This document shows, piece after piece, positions 35,181-45,959 of a DNA stretch of 64,000 nucleotides. Both the position numbers and the translations under genes were made by a program. Each line of letters begins with the position of its first letter. Position 1 is the stretch's first letter. Source of the stretch: Micractinium sp. NFX-FRZ (lineage: Eukaryota; Chlorophyta; Trebouxiophyceae; Chlorellales; Chlorellaceae); NCBI GenBank assembly GCA_029339195.1, contig JAPTJF010000052.1, forward strand, positions 1 through 64,000, in the 5' to 3' direction. The notes beneath the pieces were generated by a model. That model was not told the origin of the DNA. It ran no database searches and was given only the letters and a program-made list of their open reading frames with translations.

Positions 35181-36691
35181 ATGCCGGCGCTGGAGGCCAA
35201 GAGGCTGCGACTGGAGGCCGGCCCTTCCAGCCAAGCCCAGGCCGAGGCACAGCTGGCAGACGTGTTACAGCGGCTGCAAGGCCTGCTGCGCGCCGGTGGC
35301 GAGCCGGATGGCCTGGACTCGCTGCTAGAGGAGCTGGCCAGGGCGCAGGCTGGCCTGAATGGGTACAACGGGGCGGCACAGGACGCGCTCAGGGCGATCT
35401 CCGATGCGCAGGAGAAGCTGCAGGTGCGGCGGGCGGTGGCCTGGCCTGGCGGCAGGCGGGTGGTGCTGCTTGCTGCCGGGCGCAGCACTTTCTTGCATTC
35501 CCTTCCCCTTACGGCTTGTCTGCTGCCGTTCACACACCTGTCAAGCCTCAGTCAGAGCGCCTTCTTCTATCACCGCCCCCTAACTCCCCACTGCCACACC
35601 CCGCCCACCCTGCCCGCTTGCAGGCTGCCATCGTGGCGCTGCAAGCAGCAGTGGATCGCTTCACCCCGCCCCCCGGCTACCAGCCTCCCCCAGCAGGCGC
35701 TGACGAGGCCTTTGTGCGCGGCCTGCTGTCCTACGCCCACCGCCTCAGCTACAGCTCAGCCGCCCCGCTGGGCCACCAGCCGGGCCAGCCACTGTACTTC
35801 TTCAAGCCGCCAGCGCCTCAGGAAGCAGAGATGCGGGTCTCGCAGCTGCACACATTCAATCGTGAGTGGGCGCTATCAGGTGTTGCGTTCAAGGCCCGTG
35901 CTCAAAGCGGCGAAGGCATGGGCTGCGGAGGGCGCCGGCTGTCCAGCACGGGCCAGAGCTCCCAGCCCCTCCCTCCCTTTCTCTCACTGCTGCTTTGCTC
36001 ACAATCCCTCAGCCCCGCCGGGCCAAGCTGCCTGCCGAGCAGAGCTGCTGTTGGAGACTGCGGTCGCCTGCTCGCCCGGCGCCACTGCACGGCTGTCCCC
36101 CTTGTTGGCTGACCGCCCACCCGTTTGCGTCTGCTCTCCGCAGGCGAGTGGGAGGAGCGGCAGCAGGCATTGGAGGCGCAGCGGCAGGCAGCAAGCCGGG
36201 GCGCAGCAGCACCCGCCCCAGCTACGGCCGCGGCGCCACTCGCAGCCCTGGCCCCAGCCGCTGCACCGCCAGCTGGCGGCGACATGGCAGCCATGGCAGC
36301 CAGGCTTGGGGTGGACGTGCAGCAGCTGCTGGCCAGCATGCCTGCTGGGTGGAAGCCTGGGGATCCCATCCCTGCGGCCGGAGCGCCTGCAGCCGGAGCG
36401 GCAGCAGCCCCTGCAGCGGCTCCTCAGCCAGCAGCAGCTGCACCCTCTGCAGCAGCAACAGCGGTGCCGGCAGCTGCTGCACCAGCAGAGGCACAGCAGC
36501 CTGTTGAGGCGGCCACAGAAGCGGCGGCGGCGGCGGCGGCGGTGGCTGCCGAGGAGGCGGAGGTGGCGCCTGCGCCCCGCCTGGCTGGCATCTTCCTGAA
36601 CCAGCTCAACTTTGCTGAGCTGGAGTACGGGGTGTCCTCTGGGGATGAGGATGACAGTGATGCTGATGACAGCGATGCGGACAGCGACTGA
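35181..36691 (+). CDS. MED4: Mediator complex subunit 4
   Basis: Component of the Mediator middle module, bridging transcription factors and RNA polymerase II. Exons 35181-35423, 35624-35861, 36144-36691; 342 aa. The N-terminal part is a coiled coil (LADVLQRLQGLL ... LLEELARAQAGLNGYNGAAQDAL), as in MED4. The diagnostic stretch is LLSYAHRLSYSSAAPLGHQPG followed by PPAPQEAEMRVSQL, corresponding to the conserved YAHRIS...APL segment and the P-x-x-x-EMR block of MED4. The C-terminus is Ala/Pro-rich and ends in an acidic Asp/Ser tail, like the human protein. The start is the first ATG of the frame; an upstream TTG-initiated extension is unlikely. The last ~90 coding bases and the 3' flank appear again, decayed, 248 bp downstream. 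Confidence 0.85.
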
Positions 36692-37020
36692 GCGTGACCC
36701 CGCGTGCCTCCGTTTTGCCGGTGCTGCGGCTGTGGCCGGCTGTTAGCGGTCGGCAGGCAGCTGGGCAGCAAGGAGGTCTGGGCAGCCCTGGCTTTCTGTG
36801 CTCCCCGATGTCAAGCAACCCTTGTTAAGAACCTGTACGTCGTTTGCTAGGAACAAGCTTAATGAGCTGGAGCAGAGGGTGCCCTTGGGGGGATGAGGAT
36901 GGCAGCGATGCGGGAGACAGCGATGGGGTAGCAATGATTTTTTCTTTCTTGGACAGGTGCTGAGGCCTGTGCCGGCCAGCTGCTGTTGCCGGGGCTGGCT
37001 GGCGGGCTGGCTGGCAAGTG
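36597..37020 (+). repeat. Tandem duplication of MED4 3' end (period ~248 bp)
   Basis: Sequence from about 36597 (the last coding part and early 3' flank of MED4) is repeated from about 36849. GAGCTGGAG, then GGGGATGAGGATG, then GACAGCGATG recur in order, and the flank with GGTGCTG and GCCGGC recurs as well. The copy carries indels and stops, so it is non-coding. Confidence 0.75.
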
Positions 37021-37200
37021 CTCATTGCAGCAGCAAAAGATCCTGGCCATGCCTGCATCGCTGTGCTCACCCTGTGTCGGACAGCCTGGCCCTTGGGAAG
37101 CCTGTGGGGCCTCTTACACGCTACAACCTGTGAAGTTGAGGGTGACTTACAAATGCACTTGAGAAAGGCCAGCCAGCACACCGGCTGTCTGCAGGTGAAG
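36692..37200. other. Convergent intergenic, MED4 / RBM7-like
   Basis: 509 bp with both 3' UTRs. It contains the decayed copy of the MED4 end (36849-37020) and a minus-strand TGTAA at 37151-37147. Confidence 0.6.
37147..37151 (-). terminator. TGTAA poly(A) signal of RBM7-like gene
   Basis: TGTAA on the minus strand, about 50 bases after the stop at 37201; a second one (TTACA on +) lies near 37112. Motif-based. Confidence 0.5.
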
Positions 37201-38291
37201 CTACCATCGCGGCGGCTGCTGCTGCTGCTGCTGGTAGTACTGCGGCTGCTGCGCTTGGTAGGGTGAAGCGTGCTGCTGCCCCGGCGACAGACCGGGCACC
37301 GCCATCCCCTGGACATATGCTGGTGCCATCCCTGGACTGTAGTACTGCTGCTGCGCAATCACATGCTGTTGATGCTGGGCTGCTAGCAGCGCCTGCTGCT
37401 GTGCCATCAACGCCTGCTGCTGCATCACCATCCCCGCATACGCCTGATGCTGCTGCACTGCTGCTGCGTGCTGCACCCCGACGGTCTGCTGTGCACCCTG
37501 CTGCACATATGGCGTGTGCTGCCCAGGGGGCTCGCCAGCCGGCAGGGGTGGCTCACCAGGCAGGGGCTGCTGCTGCTGCTGCTGCTGCTCCCGAACGTGC
37601 TCGCCTGCTGCCGCGGCAGGCATGCTACCGCTCTGCTGCTGTTGCTGGGGCGTCCGGCCGTTGCCAACATGTGGGGCCGCTTGCCCGGGGGTGGAGGTGC
37701 TCCTGCCCAAGGAGCCACCGCCGCCGCCGCCGCCGCCGCTCTTCTGCCCGCCAAAGTCGACTCGCACCTGTCGGTCAAACAATCGCAGGTTGCCCTTGAA
37801 AAGGCTCACTGCATATTCCGCGTCCTCCACACACTCGTACTCGACAAAGCCAAAGCCCTTGTTGCGAGTGCCGTCTGAGGGCAGGGTGACAGACACAACA
37901 GGACCCGCCTGCGGCAGCAGTTGGGGTGGGCACCGGGAGGGGAGGGGGCACGTCGCAATGGGGAGGGAGGAGAGGGAGGCGGGGGGCCACGTGCAGGGAG
38001 AGAGTGGGAGCGGACGCCCCATGCTTGCGGGGGGAAGGCAGAAAAGCAGAGGTCGCAGCGCAAGAAGGGGCTTTGAAAGTGAGGGAAGAGCCCCGATGTC
38101 GTGCGCAAAAGCAGCCAGCGGCAGCAGCGGCAGCAGCGCCGGCGGCGGTGGCGCTGAGCCTTGTGGCCATGTCGCTGTGGTGTGGAATAAGCCAATCCAC
38201 GCACCTGAATGCCGATTTCATACAAAATCCTCCTCGTGGTCTTTAGGGGTTCTAAATTGCCCAGGAAGAGCGTCGTCGTGGGTTCAGCCAT
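37201..38291 (-). CDS. RBM7-like single-RRM RNA-binding protein
   Basis: Exons 38291-38205 and 37908-37201; 264 aa. The N-terminal RRM has RNP2 LFLGNL (residues ~8-13), LYEIGIQAGPVVSVTLPSD, RNP1 NKGFGFVEY and a final LRLFDRQVRVDFGG. The aligned spacing and the phrase IQAGPV match the plant RBM7-type protein and, less closely, SF3B4 RRM1. RBM7 in animals belongs to the NEXT complex, which feeds nuclear RNAs to the exosome; that function here is inference. After the RRM come a Gly run, a Ser/Thr/Pro segment and a long Gln/Ala/Tyr/Pro-rich tail with short QQALMAQQQALLAAQ-like repeats, a prion-like composition seen in RNP-granule proteins. It is divergent from the metal transporter gene. Confidence 0.75.
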
Positions 38292-38912
38292 TGAGACCGG
38301 TGCCGGGCGGGCGGTGGCGGGCGGTGAGTGCAAGCGGTCGACGGCGGCCTGCTTGGCACCGCTGCGATGGCTGCAGGCGGCTAAATGAAGGAAACGGCTC
38401 AGTGGGCTGCAGTGGAGCAGCTCAGAACAGCGTCCAGCTCTGGCTTGGCTGCGCGCGCACTTCTCGTTCAGCTGCAGACGCGCCAGGCCTGTCGGTAACG
38501 TCCTCACACAAAGCTTGGTGCACCGAGGATGTTGTAGAGGACTTGCGCACCCCCAGCGTATCATCGTGTTTGCCAAGAGTCCCCCATTGTTTGCCACCTG
38601 GCCACAACCCGCCTTGTTTCCGGCGCTTTCGTCACGCCAGCCCTTGCAACGCTTGTGTCACTTGGAAGCAAGAGCCTGCATCAGAACCGTCTCCCACCCC
38701 TGCCTGTTCCCCATCGCTCTCCGGCCGTGCTCCGGCGAAGGCAGGCAGCAACTGATTTGAGAGGCTGCATACAGCCGTGAAGGCCACAGGGCCGGCAGCC
38801 TGCGCCAGTTGGAGAGGGAAGGGCATGTACCGGCGGCGCTGCCGCCGCACTGCCGCCCACTGACGCAAGTTCTATTGTGGTGCCAACTGGTGTGCCCTGC
38901 GGCACTACAACC
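38292..38912. promoter_or_regulatory. Divergent promoter region, RBM7-like / HMT1-like
   Basis: 621 bp between head-to-head starts. No gene seen. Presumed to hold both promoters; I saw no recognisable metal-response element. Confidence 0.4.
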
Positions 38913-41900
38913 ATGGCAGTCACGGAGCAGGCGGCATTGTGGATCATCCTGAATGCAGCTTGCGCCATCTGGGCTGCCGCACTTGTGTGGCAGTCGGTCT
39001 GGTCAGCAGCGGCCCGCCGCGACCAGCACCGCCGCTCTCAGCGGCCCCAAACCCAGCAGCCGGGCCAGCGGTGGCGCGTTGCATCAGCGGCATGTGTCGC
39101 TGCCGGCTTGCTGGCGCACGTGGCTCGCACGGTGCTTCGGGCCGAGCTCGGGAGCCATACGGCAGATGCGAGCCGGCTGGGCAACAGCCTGCCGGACGAG
39201 CTGGGCGCACTGCTCTGCCTCCTGCTGCTGGTGGGTGCTGCTGCATGTGCCGTGCCTGCTGCACCCGTGGCATTGCCTGATTAGCACGCCAGCATATTGT
39301 GGCGTTCTTGTCTTGCTGCGGGTGGGCTGGCGCACTGCTTGCAATGTTCAACACGCAATCCATGCGGTGCTGCACCGCCTGCACCCGCCTCCGGATACCC
39401 CTGCTCCAGCCGTTTCAGCTCCTGTCTGTGCCCGCCATGCTGATGTGGCACGCCCCTCCGCAGGTGCTGCACTGGGCGTGGCGGGACAACGAGCGCCTCT
39501 GGCTGCTGGCCACCCCCGCCGCCTCAGCCACGGCACTGGAGATTGGCTCCCTAGTGGATGCAGTGGTTGCATACCGTGCGCAGCAGCAGCAGCAGCACCG
39601 GGGGGCGCCCCTGGCAGGCACCTGGCTGTCCCGCCATTACGAGGCAGCTATGTTAGCGCTGGCGGCAGTAGACACCGCCGCCTTGGCCGCCGCCACGGTG
39701 TGCCTGCTGGCGGCTGCTGTGGTGGCGGCCGCGGGGCCGGGCGCAGGCGAGGGCGGGCGGGAGCCGCTGCTGGGGGAGCAGCGGGCGCGCAAGCGGCGGG
39801 GCGGGCCCTGGGATGGCAGCCGGCGCATGCGGCTGGTGCAGGGGACGCTGCGTTATCTGGTGCCTGACACCCTGGCACTCAAGCTGAGGTGGGTGGGGAG
39901 GTGGCTGGGTGCGGGTGGGTGGGGCGCGTGCAGCTGCGCTGTGGATGGCTCACCTCTGCTGTGTGCTGGCTGCTGGCCGCGTGCACACTTGCTGCTGCCG
40001 GCGCGCGCATTGATTCCATGTTGCTGCAGCAGCACCAGGCTGCCACGCGGCTGCCCTGCTCATGGCTGCTGCTGCCTCCTGTGTGACACCTCCCTGTGTG
40101 CCTGCTCCCCGCCCCGCAGGCTGTTTGCCTGCTTCGTCCTGCTGGCCCTAGGACGAGTGGTGAACATTGCACTGCCCATGACGTATAAAAAGGTTATCGA
40201 TACGCTGGCACAAACCGGCACGGCGGCCGCTGCCGCGGCAGCGGCGACAGTTGCTGCAGAGCAGGCAGGCGGCGCCGACGGCGGTGGCGGCAGCCTGGGC
40301 GGCCCCATGCTGCGTGCGCTGTGCCGTGAGCTGGCAGCCAATGCGGCCCCCACCTTCAAGTCTGTCTTCTTCCCATGGATAGCGCTCTACCTGGCCCTCA
40401 CTTTCCTCCAGGTGCGGCCTTGATTGATGGACAGCTGCTGTGCTGTCCTGCCCCTGCGCTGGGATGGCTTGCTTGCTGGTTGGCATGAGGGCGAGCCTCA
40501 TGTCTGTAGCTGCCGCCGCTGCTGTACCAGCAGCCCGCATTCCCCTGTGCTCCCAGCTGCCGCCCCGCCTGCTTGGCCCTCTGGAACTGCGTCCTATGCT
40601 GGGCTGCCGGGCCAACCCTACACCCTGAACCCTAAACCCTGCTGTGCTGCAGGGCAGCAGCGGCAAGGGCGGCATCGGGCTGCTGGCCAACCTGCGGGAT
40701 CTGCTGTGGATCCCGCTGCAGCAGGTGCGGTGCAGTGCAGGGGCAGTGCGGTGCACTGTGGGGCCGGCGTGCATGGGGAAGGGGGCGTATGAGCGAGTCT
40801 CCACCTGTGACTTGTGGGAAAGGCAGGCACGTTGAGAGAGAATTGACCGGGGAGCTGGGGCAGGCCACCTTCCTGCCCCTTCCTTTCACATGTGACTGCC
40901 GATAACCCCTGACCTTCGTGCCTCTGCTGCCCCAGTTCTGCTCCAAAGTGCGTCTGCCTGTGCGTCAGCCTGGCTGTGTGTGTGTGTGAGCGACCAGCTG
41001 CTTGCCCGCCTTCCGTGGGCCCCGTTTTCAAGCATGCCCGCTCACCTGCCCGCCTGCCCGCCCCCACTGCCAACTGCAGCGCGCCTGCCGCCGCGTCAGC
41101 CTGGACGTGTTCTCCCACCTGCTGCGCCTCGACCACTCCTTCCACCTGCAGCGCAACACGGGTGCGGGCGGCGTCGGGGCTTCGCCTTGGTGCAGCGGGG
41201 CCATGCCTTGCAGGGGTGCGGCTGAGTGGTGCAGCAAATCTTCAGCTGCAGAGGCAGGCATGCTGCATTACAGGGGCCCTACCCCCACAGCACCAAATGG
41301 ATGTCTTGTTTGCTGGCGACTTGCTGTTGGTTGCAGGCAAGGTGATGCGCATCCTGGACCGCGGCACCAGCAGCATCCAGGTGAGCACTGGAAGCGGCTG
41401 GCTGGCTGGCTGGCTGGCTGGCTGGTGCAGCTTAGCCCACGCTCATTGACGCCTGCGCACGTGTCCAGGCAAGAGCCACTTGCCCTGCACTCCCCGCATT
41501 GCCATGCTTTGACGAGCCCACCTGCTGCGCCCGCTGTGCCTGCTGCACCCCCCACCCCGCAGGACGTCATGTCGGTGGTCTTGTTCAGTGTTCTGCCCCA
41601 GCTGGTGGATGTTGTGGTGGCCACAGCCTTCATGGCGCTCAAGCTGGAGGTGGGGCGGGGGCAGGCAGCCGGGGTGCACTGCTTGGGGTGGTCAACGACA
41701 CAGGGGAAGCCCCCCTGTGGTGGGGTGGGGGCAGGCTGCCGGGGTGCACTGTCTTGGGGTGGTCAACGGCACAGGGGAAGCCCACCTGTGGTGGGGTGGG
41801 GGCAGGCAGCCGGGGTGCACTGTCTTGGGGTGGTCAACGGCACAGGGGATGCCCACCTTCTGCTGTGTGTGCAGCTGAGCATGGTGGTCGGTTAATCATG

Positions 41901-42215
41901 CAGTTCCCCTCCAGAGGGACCATTCTGTCCTGGCGCCATGCTTGCCCGACATATAGTCTGCTCTGCTTGTCGCGGCCAGCTTGGTCGCACGCCCATCACT
42001 CATCCCACCCCTGCCTGCCTTTCCCCCTGCCTGCCCGCCCGCCTGCTCCTGCCCGCCTGCAGCCCTGGACCGCCATTATCGTGGCGATAACCGTGCTCAC
42101 CTACATGCCCGTCACCTTCATCATCACTGAGTACCGGGGCAAAGTGCGGAAGCAGATGAACAAGCTGGTGAGCTGGCAGCCGGGCGCCAGCTGGCACCCG
42201 CCCCAAGTTGATGAA

Positions 42216-42246
<31 letters not shown>

Positions 42247-45200
42247 GAAGCAGCAGAAGCACTTCTGTGGGGGATACCATCTCATTTAATCCGGTTGTGT
42301 AGCCTGTCGTTTGTAGCAGCCCGGCTTTGCACGTGTGCCCCCCATGCGCACGCCCTGCTTCCCCCGTGCAGGACAATGAGAAAGAGGGCAAGGCCACCGA
42401 CATGCTGCTGAACTACGAAACAGTCAAGCTGGTGGGTGGACAGGGAAGAGTGGAGCAGAATCTGATGCCTCGGGCACATGAGCACGGCGGTGTGTGTGCG
42501 CACGCCCCCTCCACTACCCCAGCATGCCCCTCACCAGCATTCCCCAGCATGCCTGTCACTGTTGCCTTAGCCCCCACTCTCCTGCCGCCCGCCTGCAGTT
42601 TGCCAACGAGAAGTTTGAGCTCAAGGCGTACGGTGCCTCCATCGACGCGTTCCAGGGCCACGAGTACCTGCAGCTCGCCTGCATCTCCCTCCTCAACATC
42701 GCCCAGTCCGTGCTGGTGTTCGCGGGGCTGGCCATGGGTGAGTCGTCTTACCTCAAGCACAGGCACAAACCCAGGGCGCAGGGAGGAAGGGAGAGGCAGG
42801 GGCGGGGCAGAGCAAGGCAGTGCAAAGGCGGGAGCGTGCTACGGTTTGCGGCCCGCAATGCAGCACTGCGCAGCAACTGCCTTCATGTTGTACCCCCTTC
42901 CCCTGCCCTGCCCCCCACCTCTTCAGGCCTCATCGTGTGCGTGCGTGGCATTGTGAGCGGCGCACTGACGGTGGGGGATGCGGTGCTCTTCCTTTCCCTC
43001 ATGAGCCAGCTGGTGGCACCGCTCGCCTTCTTTGGCAGCTACTACCGCCAGGTCGGGCAGGGGTGGGAGGCGGCGTGGGGTGGGTGTGAGCCAGGAAGTG
43101 GGGATAGGGGCTCGAGTCGCCTCCCACTTGTTCATGCCTGTGCCTACCTCTTTGTACTGACATTGTCTTGTTTGAATGCATGTGCAGATCCAGAAGGGCC
43201 TGATCGACATGGAGAACATGTTCGACCTGCTGGGACGCAAGGCGGCGGTGGCAGACGCACCCGACGCGCAGCCGCTGGCGGTGACGCGGGGCGACGTGGC
43301 ATTTGACAACGTGACGTTCAGGTGGGTGGAGCCCCAATCATGCCAGGTCATGCCAATTGCAGTAAATGCTCAAGGCGGGTGTTGTTGGGTTCCAAGGAGG
43401 GTGGCGCTGGATCCTCTGCCGGGCTGCCGGCCCTCCCTGCAACAAGAGCCAGCTCGGCACTGTTGCGCTCAGGGTGGGTGGCTCCACACAGCGCAGCACG
43501 GCAGGTCGCCAGGGCTGGGCATGAGAGGAGCCAACCCTGCCCGCTCGCCTACATCCCACCCATGTGAGGCACATGCTGCTGTTGCCCACCCCCACCCTGG
43601 CGTCTCTTCCACCCCACCCCACCATTTTGCCTCTCTCTCCCCACCTCGGTGTGTCTCCCAAGGCACCCCATCACCCAACCACGGGCTTCTCTCGCCCCGC
43701 CCCGCCCCGCCCCGCCCGCAGCTACGCCACCGGCGCCCCCGTGCTGCGCAACGTCTCCTTCTCCCTGCCCGGCGGCCAGACGCTGGCGCTGGTGGGCGCC
43801 ACCGGCTCCGGCAAGTCCTCCCTGGTGCGCCTGCTGGTGCGCTTCTACGACCCCGCCTCTGGCCGCATCCTCATTGACGGCTGCGACATCTCTCGGGTCA
43901 CGCTGTCCTCTCTGAGGAGAGCGGTCACCGTGGTGCCCCAGGACTGCGTGCTGTTCAACGGTGGGTGGGCGGGGGCCTAGGGTGGGTGTGTGCTGGTTTG
44001 TGCTGTTTGGTGGCGAAACAGCAGAAGAACCCTGCTGGGTTTGGTGCCTCGAGACTGGTGCAAGATGTTACAATGAAGGGGGGGGGGCTCTGTTTGACAC
44101 GGGCCACAGTGTGTGTATGTGTGCCACTTCTGGCTGTGGTTTTGCGGATGGAACAGCAGGGCAGCCCTGCTTTTCGTCAGTGCCTCGGGACTGCTTGGTA
44201 AAGTCCCGAGTGATGGGCGGGTGGCCAGGGTTCTGGTGATGGGCGGGCTGGTGAGGGGCTTCCTGTAGATGCCACTTTGTTTTTAAGGGTCCCGTCGTGG
44301 GCCTGGGCACCCGTGTATCAGGTGACGGCCTGCTGGGGCAGCCGCTGGGATGGCAGCTGACAGCATGTTGCGCACACGGCTGCGTGCCGCGTATGCTACT
44401 GCCTGCTGCCACCCTGGTGTGTGATTCCTGGGCAGACACCAATCAACAAAACATCAGATGCTGCTGCTCCCTTCACAACCTGCTGCCTGCCCCCCCTGCA
44501 TGCGCTTGCAGACACGATTCGGTACAACATCCGGTATGGGCGGACGGATGCAAGCGATGAGGAGGTGGAGGAGGCGACGCGGGTGGCGCACATCCATGAT
44601 GCCATTGTGCGCCGCTTCCCAGGTGAGGGGGGACCCGGCTGTGGGGGCCTGCTGTGCGGAAGAGTGTGTGAATGTGTATCAAGAGGGCAGGCGGCTGGGC
44701 GGGTATGTGGGAGCGCATGCACGCGGCACTGTGTGGACAGGGTGCCATCGCCTGCCTGCCAGCAGCACAGAGGAGGCTGCGCTGGGCGTCCCTGAGCTGG
44801 CGCAGGCAGGAGAGGTGTGACGGGCACTCCGCCCCGCGCCTGTGCTGCTCTGTTCCCTCTTGCAATCCACCTACCCACCTGGCATTGTCCTCCCTGCCTG
44901 CCTGCTGCAGAGGGGTACAACACCGTGGTTGGGGAGCGAGGACTGCGGCTCAGCGGCGGCGAGAAGCAGCGCGTGGCATTTGCACGTGCCGTGGTCAGCC
45001 AGCCCAAGGTGCGTGCCGCTTGCGTAGTGCCGCTGCGCCTAGGCACACTGACGTTGTGGTGGGCATACGCACCTGCTCGGCACGCCATGCATGGCAGTAC
45101 CGTGTGCCGCTCCTTCCCTCGCTCGGCAAGCAGGCGCCAGGCGTCGTGTCATGCGCGTGCCATGCGCATCCCATCCTGCCCCTGCAACCTCCCTTGCCGA

Positions 45201-45959
45201 GACCTCAACCCCCATTCCCCCCTCTTCATCTCTTGCCCTGAACCGCTGAGCAGATCCTGGTGTTGGATGAGGGCACCTCAGCGCTGGACACGCTGACTGA
45301 GAGGCAAGCGGGCTGGGCAAGTGTAGGGTACATGCGCAGCAGTGGGTTGTGGTGGGGGCGGGGTTGTTCTCGGGAGCAGCTCTCGGGGTGGAGACAGGCG
45401 GGGTGGCATGTTCTGGAAGGCAGTGATGGCGTGCGTGTGAACGCAAATGCCTCGATGCATTCCAGAGCTTCCAAAGCATCGCACCCCCCAACCCCCCCGT
45501 GTATGCGTGCGTCCCCTCCTGCCTTGCAGGATGATCCAGGAGTCTCTGGCCACCATGCGGCAGCACTGCACCACGGTGCTCGTGGCCCACCGCCTGTCCA
45601 CCGTTGTGGATGCCAACATGATCCTGGTGTTTGACGGCGGCTGTGTGGCCGAGGCCGGATCGCACGCCGAGCTGCTGCAGCGGGGAGGGCTGTACGCCAC
45701 CATGTGGCAGCGCCAGCAGGAGGGCGTGAGCTTCGGGACGCAGGCGGAGGAGGTGGCGGTGGCGGCGGCGGCGGCGGTGCGGGCGGTGGTAGTGGAGGCA
45801 GAGGGCAGCGAGGGGAGCGGCGAGGGTGGCCTGCGGCAGCAGCTGACGCTCAGCCGGGCCACCTCCCACGCCCACACAGAGGTTGGCGAGGAGGAGGAGG
45901 AGGAGGAGGAGGAGGAGAGGGACGGGGATGAGGAGGGGCAGCAAGTACGGCAGGTGTAG
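38913..45959 (+). CDS. ABCB6/HMT1-type heavy-metal half transporter
   Basis: Half ABC transporter of the HMT-1 family, which moves metal-thiol (phytochelatin) or porphyrin substrates across vacuolar, mitochondrial or other membranes. 17 exons: 38913-39230, 39464-39888, 40120-40411, 40653-40724, 41080-41161, 41337-41380, 41563-41649, 42063-42167, 42372-42431, 42599-42737, 42927-43051, 43188-43321, 43722-43960, 44512-44622, 44911-45008, 45254-45303, 45530-45959; 936 aa. A hydrophobic N-terminal domain (1-~245) precedes the core, as in HMT1. The family hallmark LLNYETVK is followed by FANEKFE, then [12 protein letters not shown]. ATPase: Walker [10 protein letters not shown] (~652), signature LSGGEKQRV (~758), Walker [13 protein letters not shown] (~778), H-loop VAHRLSTV (~814). 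DEG replaces the usual DEA; the catalytic Glu is present. The tail is acidic. Exon 16 uses a GC donor. Confidence 0.9.
40614..40641 (+). repeat. Telomere-like 7-mer array in HMT1-like intron
   Basis: Four consecutive 7-mers: AACCCTA, CACCCTG, AACCCTA, AACCCTG. They match the plant/green-algal telomere repeat (TTTAGGG on the other strand) exactly or with one or two changes. They end 11 bp before a splice acceptor. Confidence 0.75.
41651..41871 (+). repeat. 70-bp minisatellite (3 copies) in HMT1-like intron
   Basis: Three head-to-tail copies of a 70-71 bp unit. GCAGG(C/A)(A/T)GCCGGGGTGCACTG starts at 41661, 41731 and 41802. The array begins at the 5' splice site after exon 7, and each unit boundary carries a GGTGGGG donor-like sequence. 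Confidence 0.9.
44008..44192 (+). repeat. Internal duplication in HMT1-like intron 13
   Basis: About 50 bp at 44008-44058 recurs at 44140-44192 (AACAGCAG...CCCTGCT...GTGCCTCG-GACTG). The GTGCCTCG-GACTG end resembles the last bases of exon 13 (GTGCCCCAGGACTGCGTGC, 43933-43951). Confidence 0.55.

Noticed and set aside
41499..42302. 267-codon plus-strand frame crossing the minisatellite
   Set aside because: The 70-71-bp repeats simply lack stops. The frame disagrees with the HMT1-like exons on both sides.
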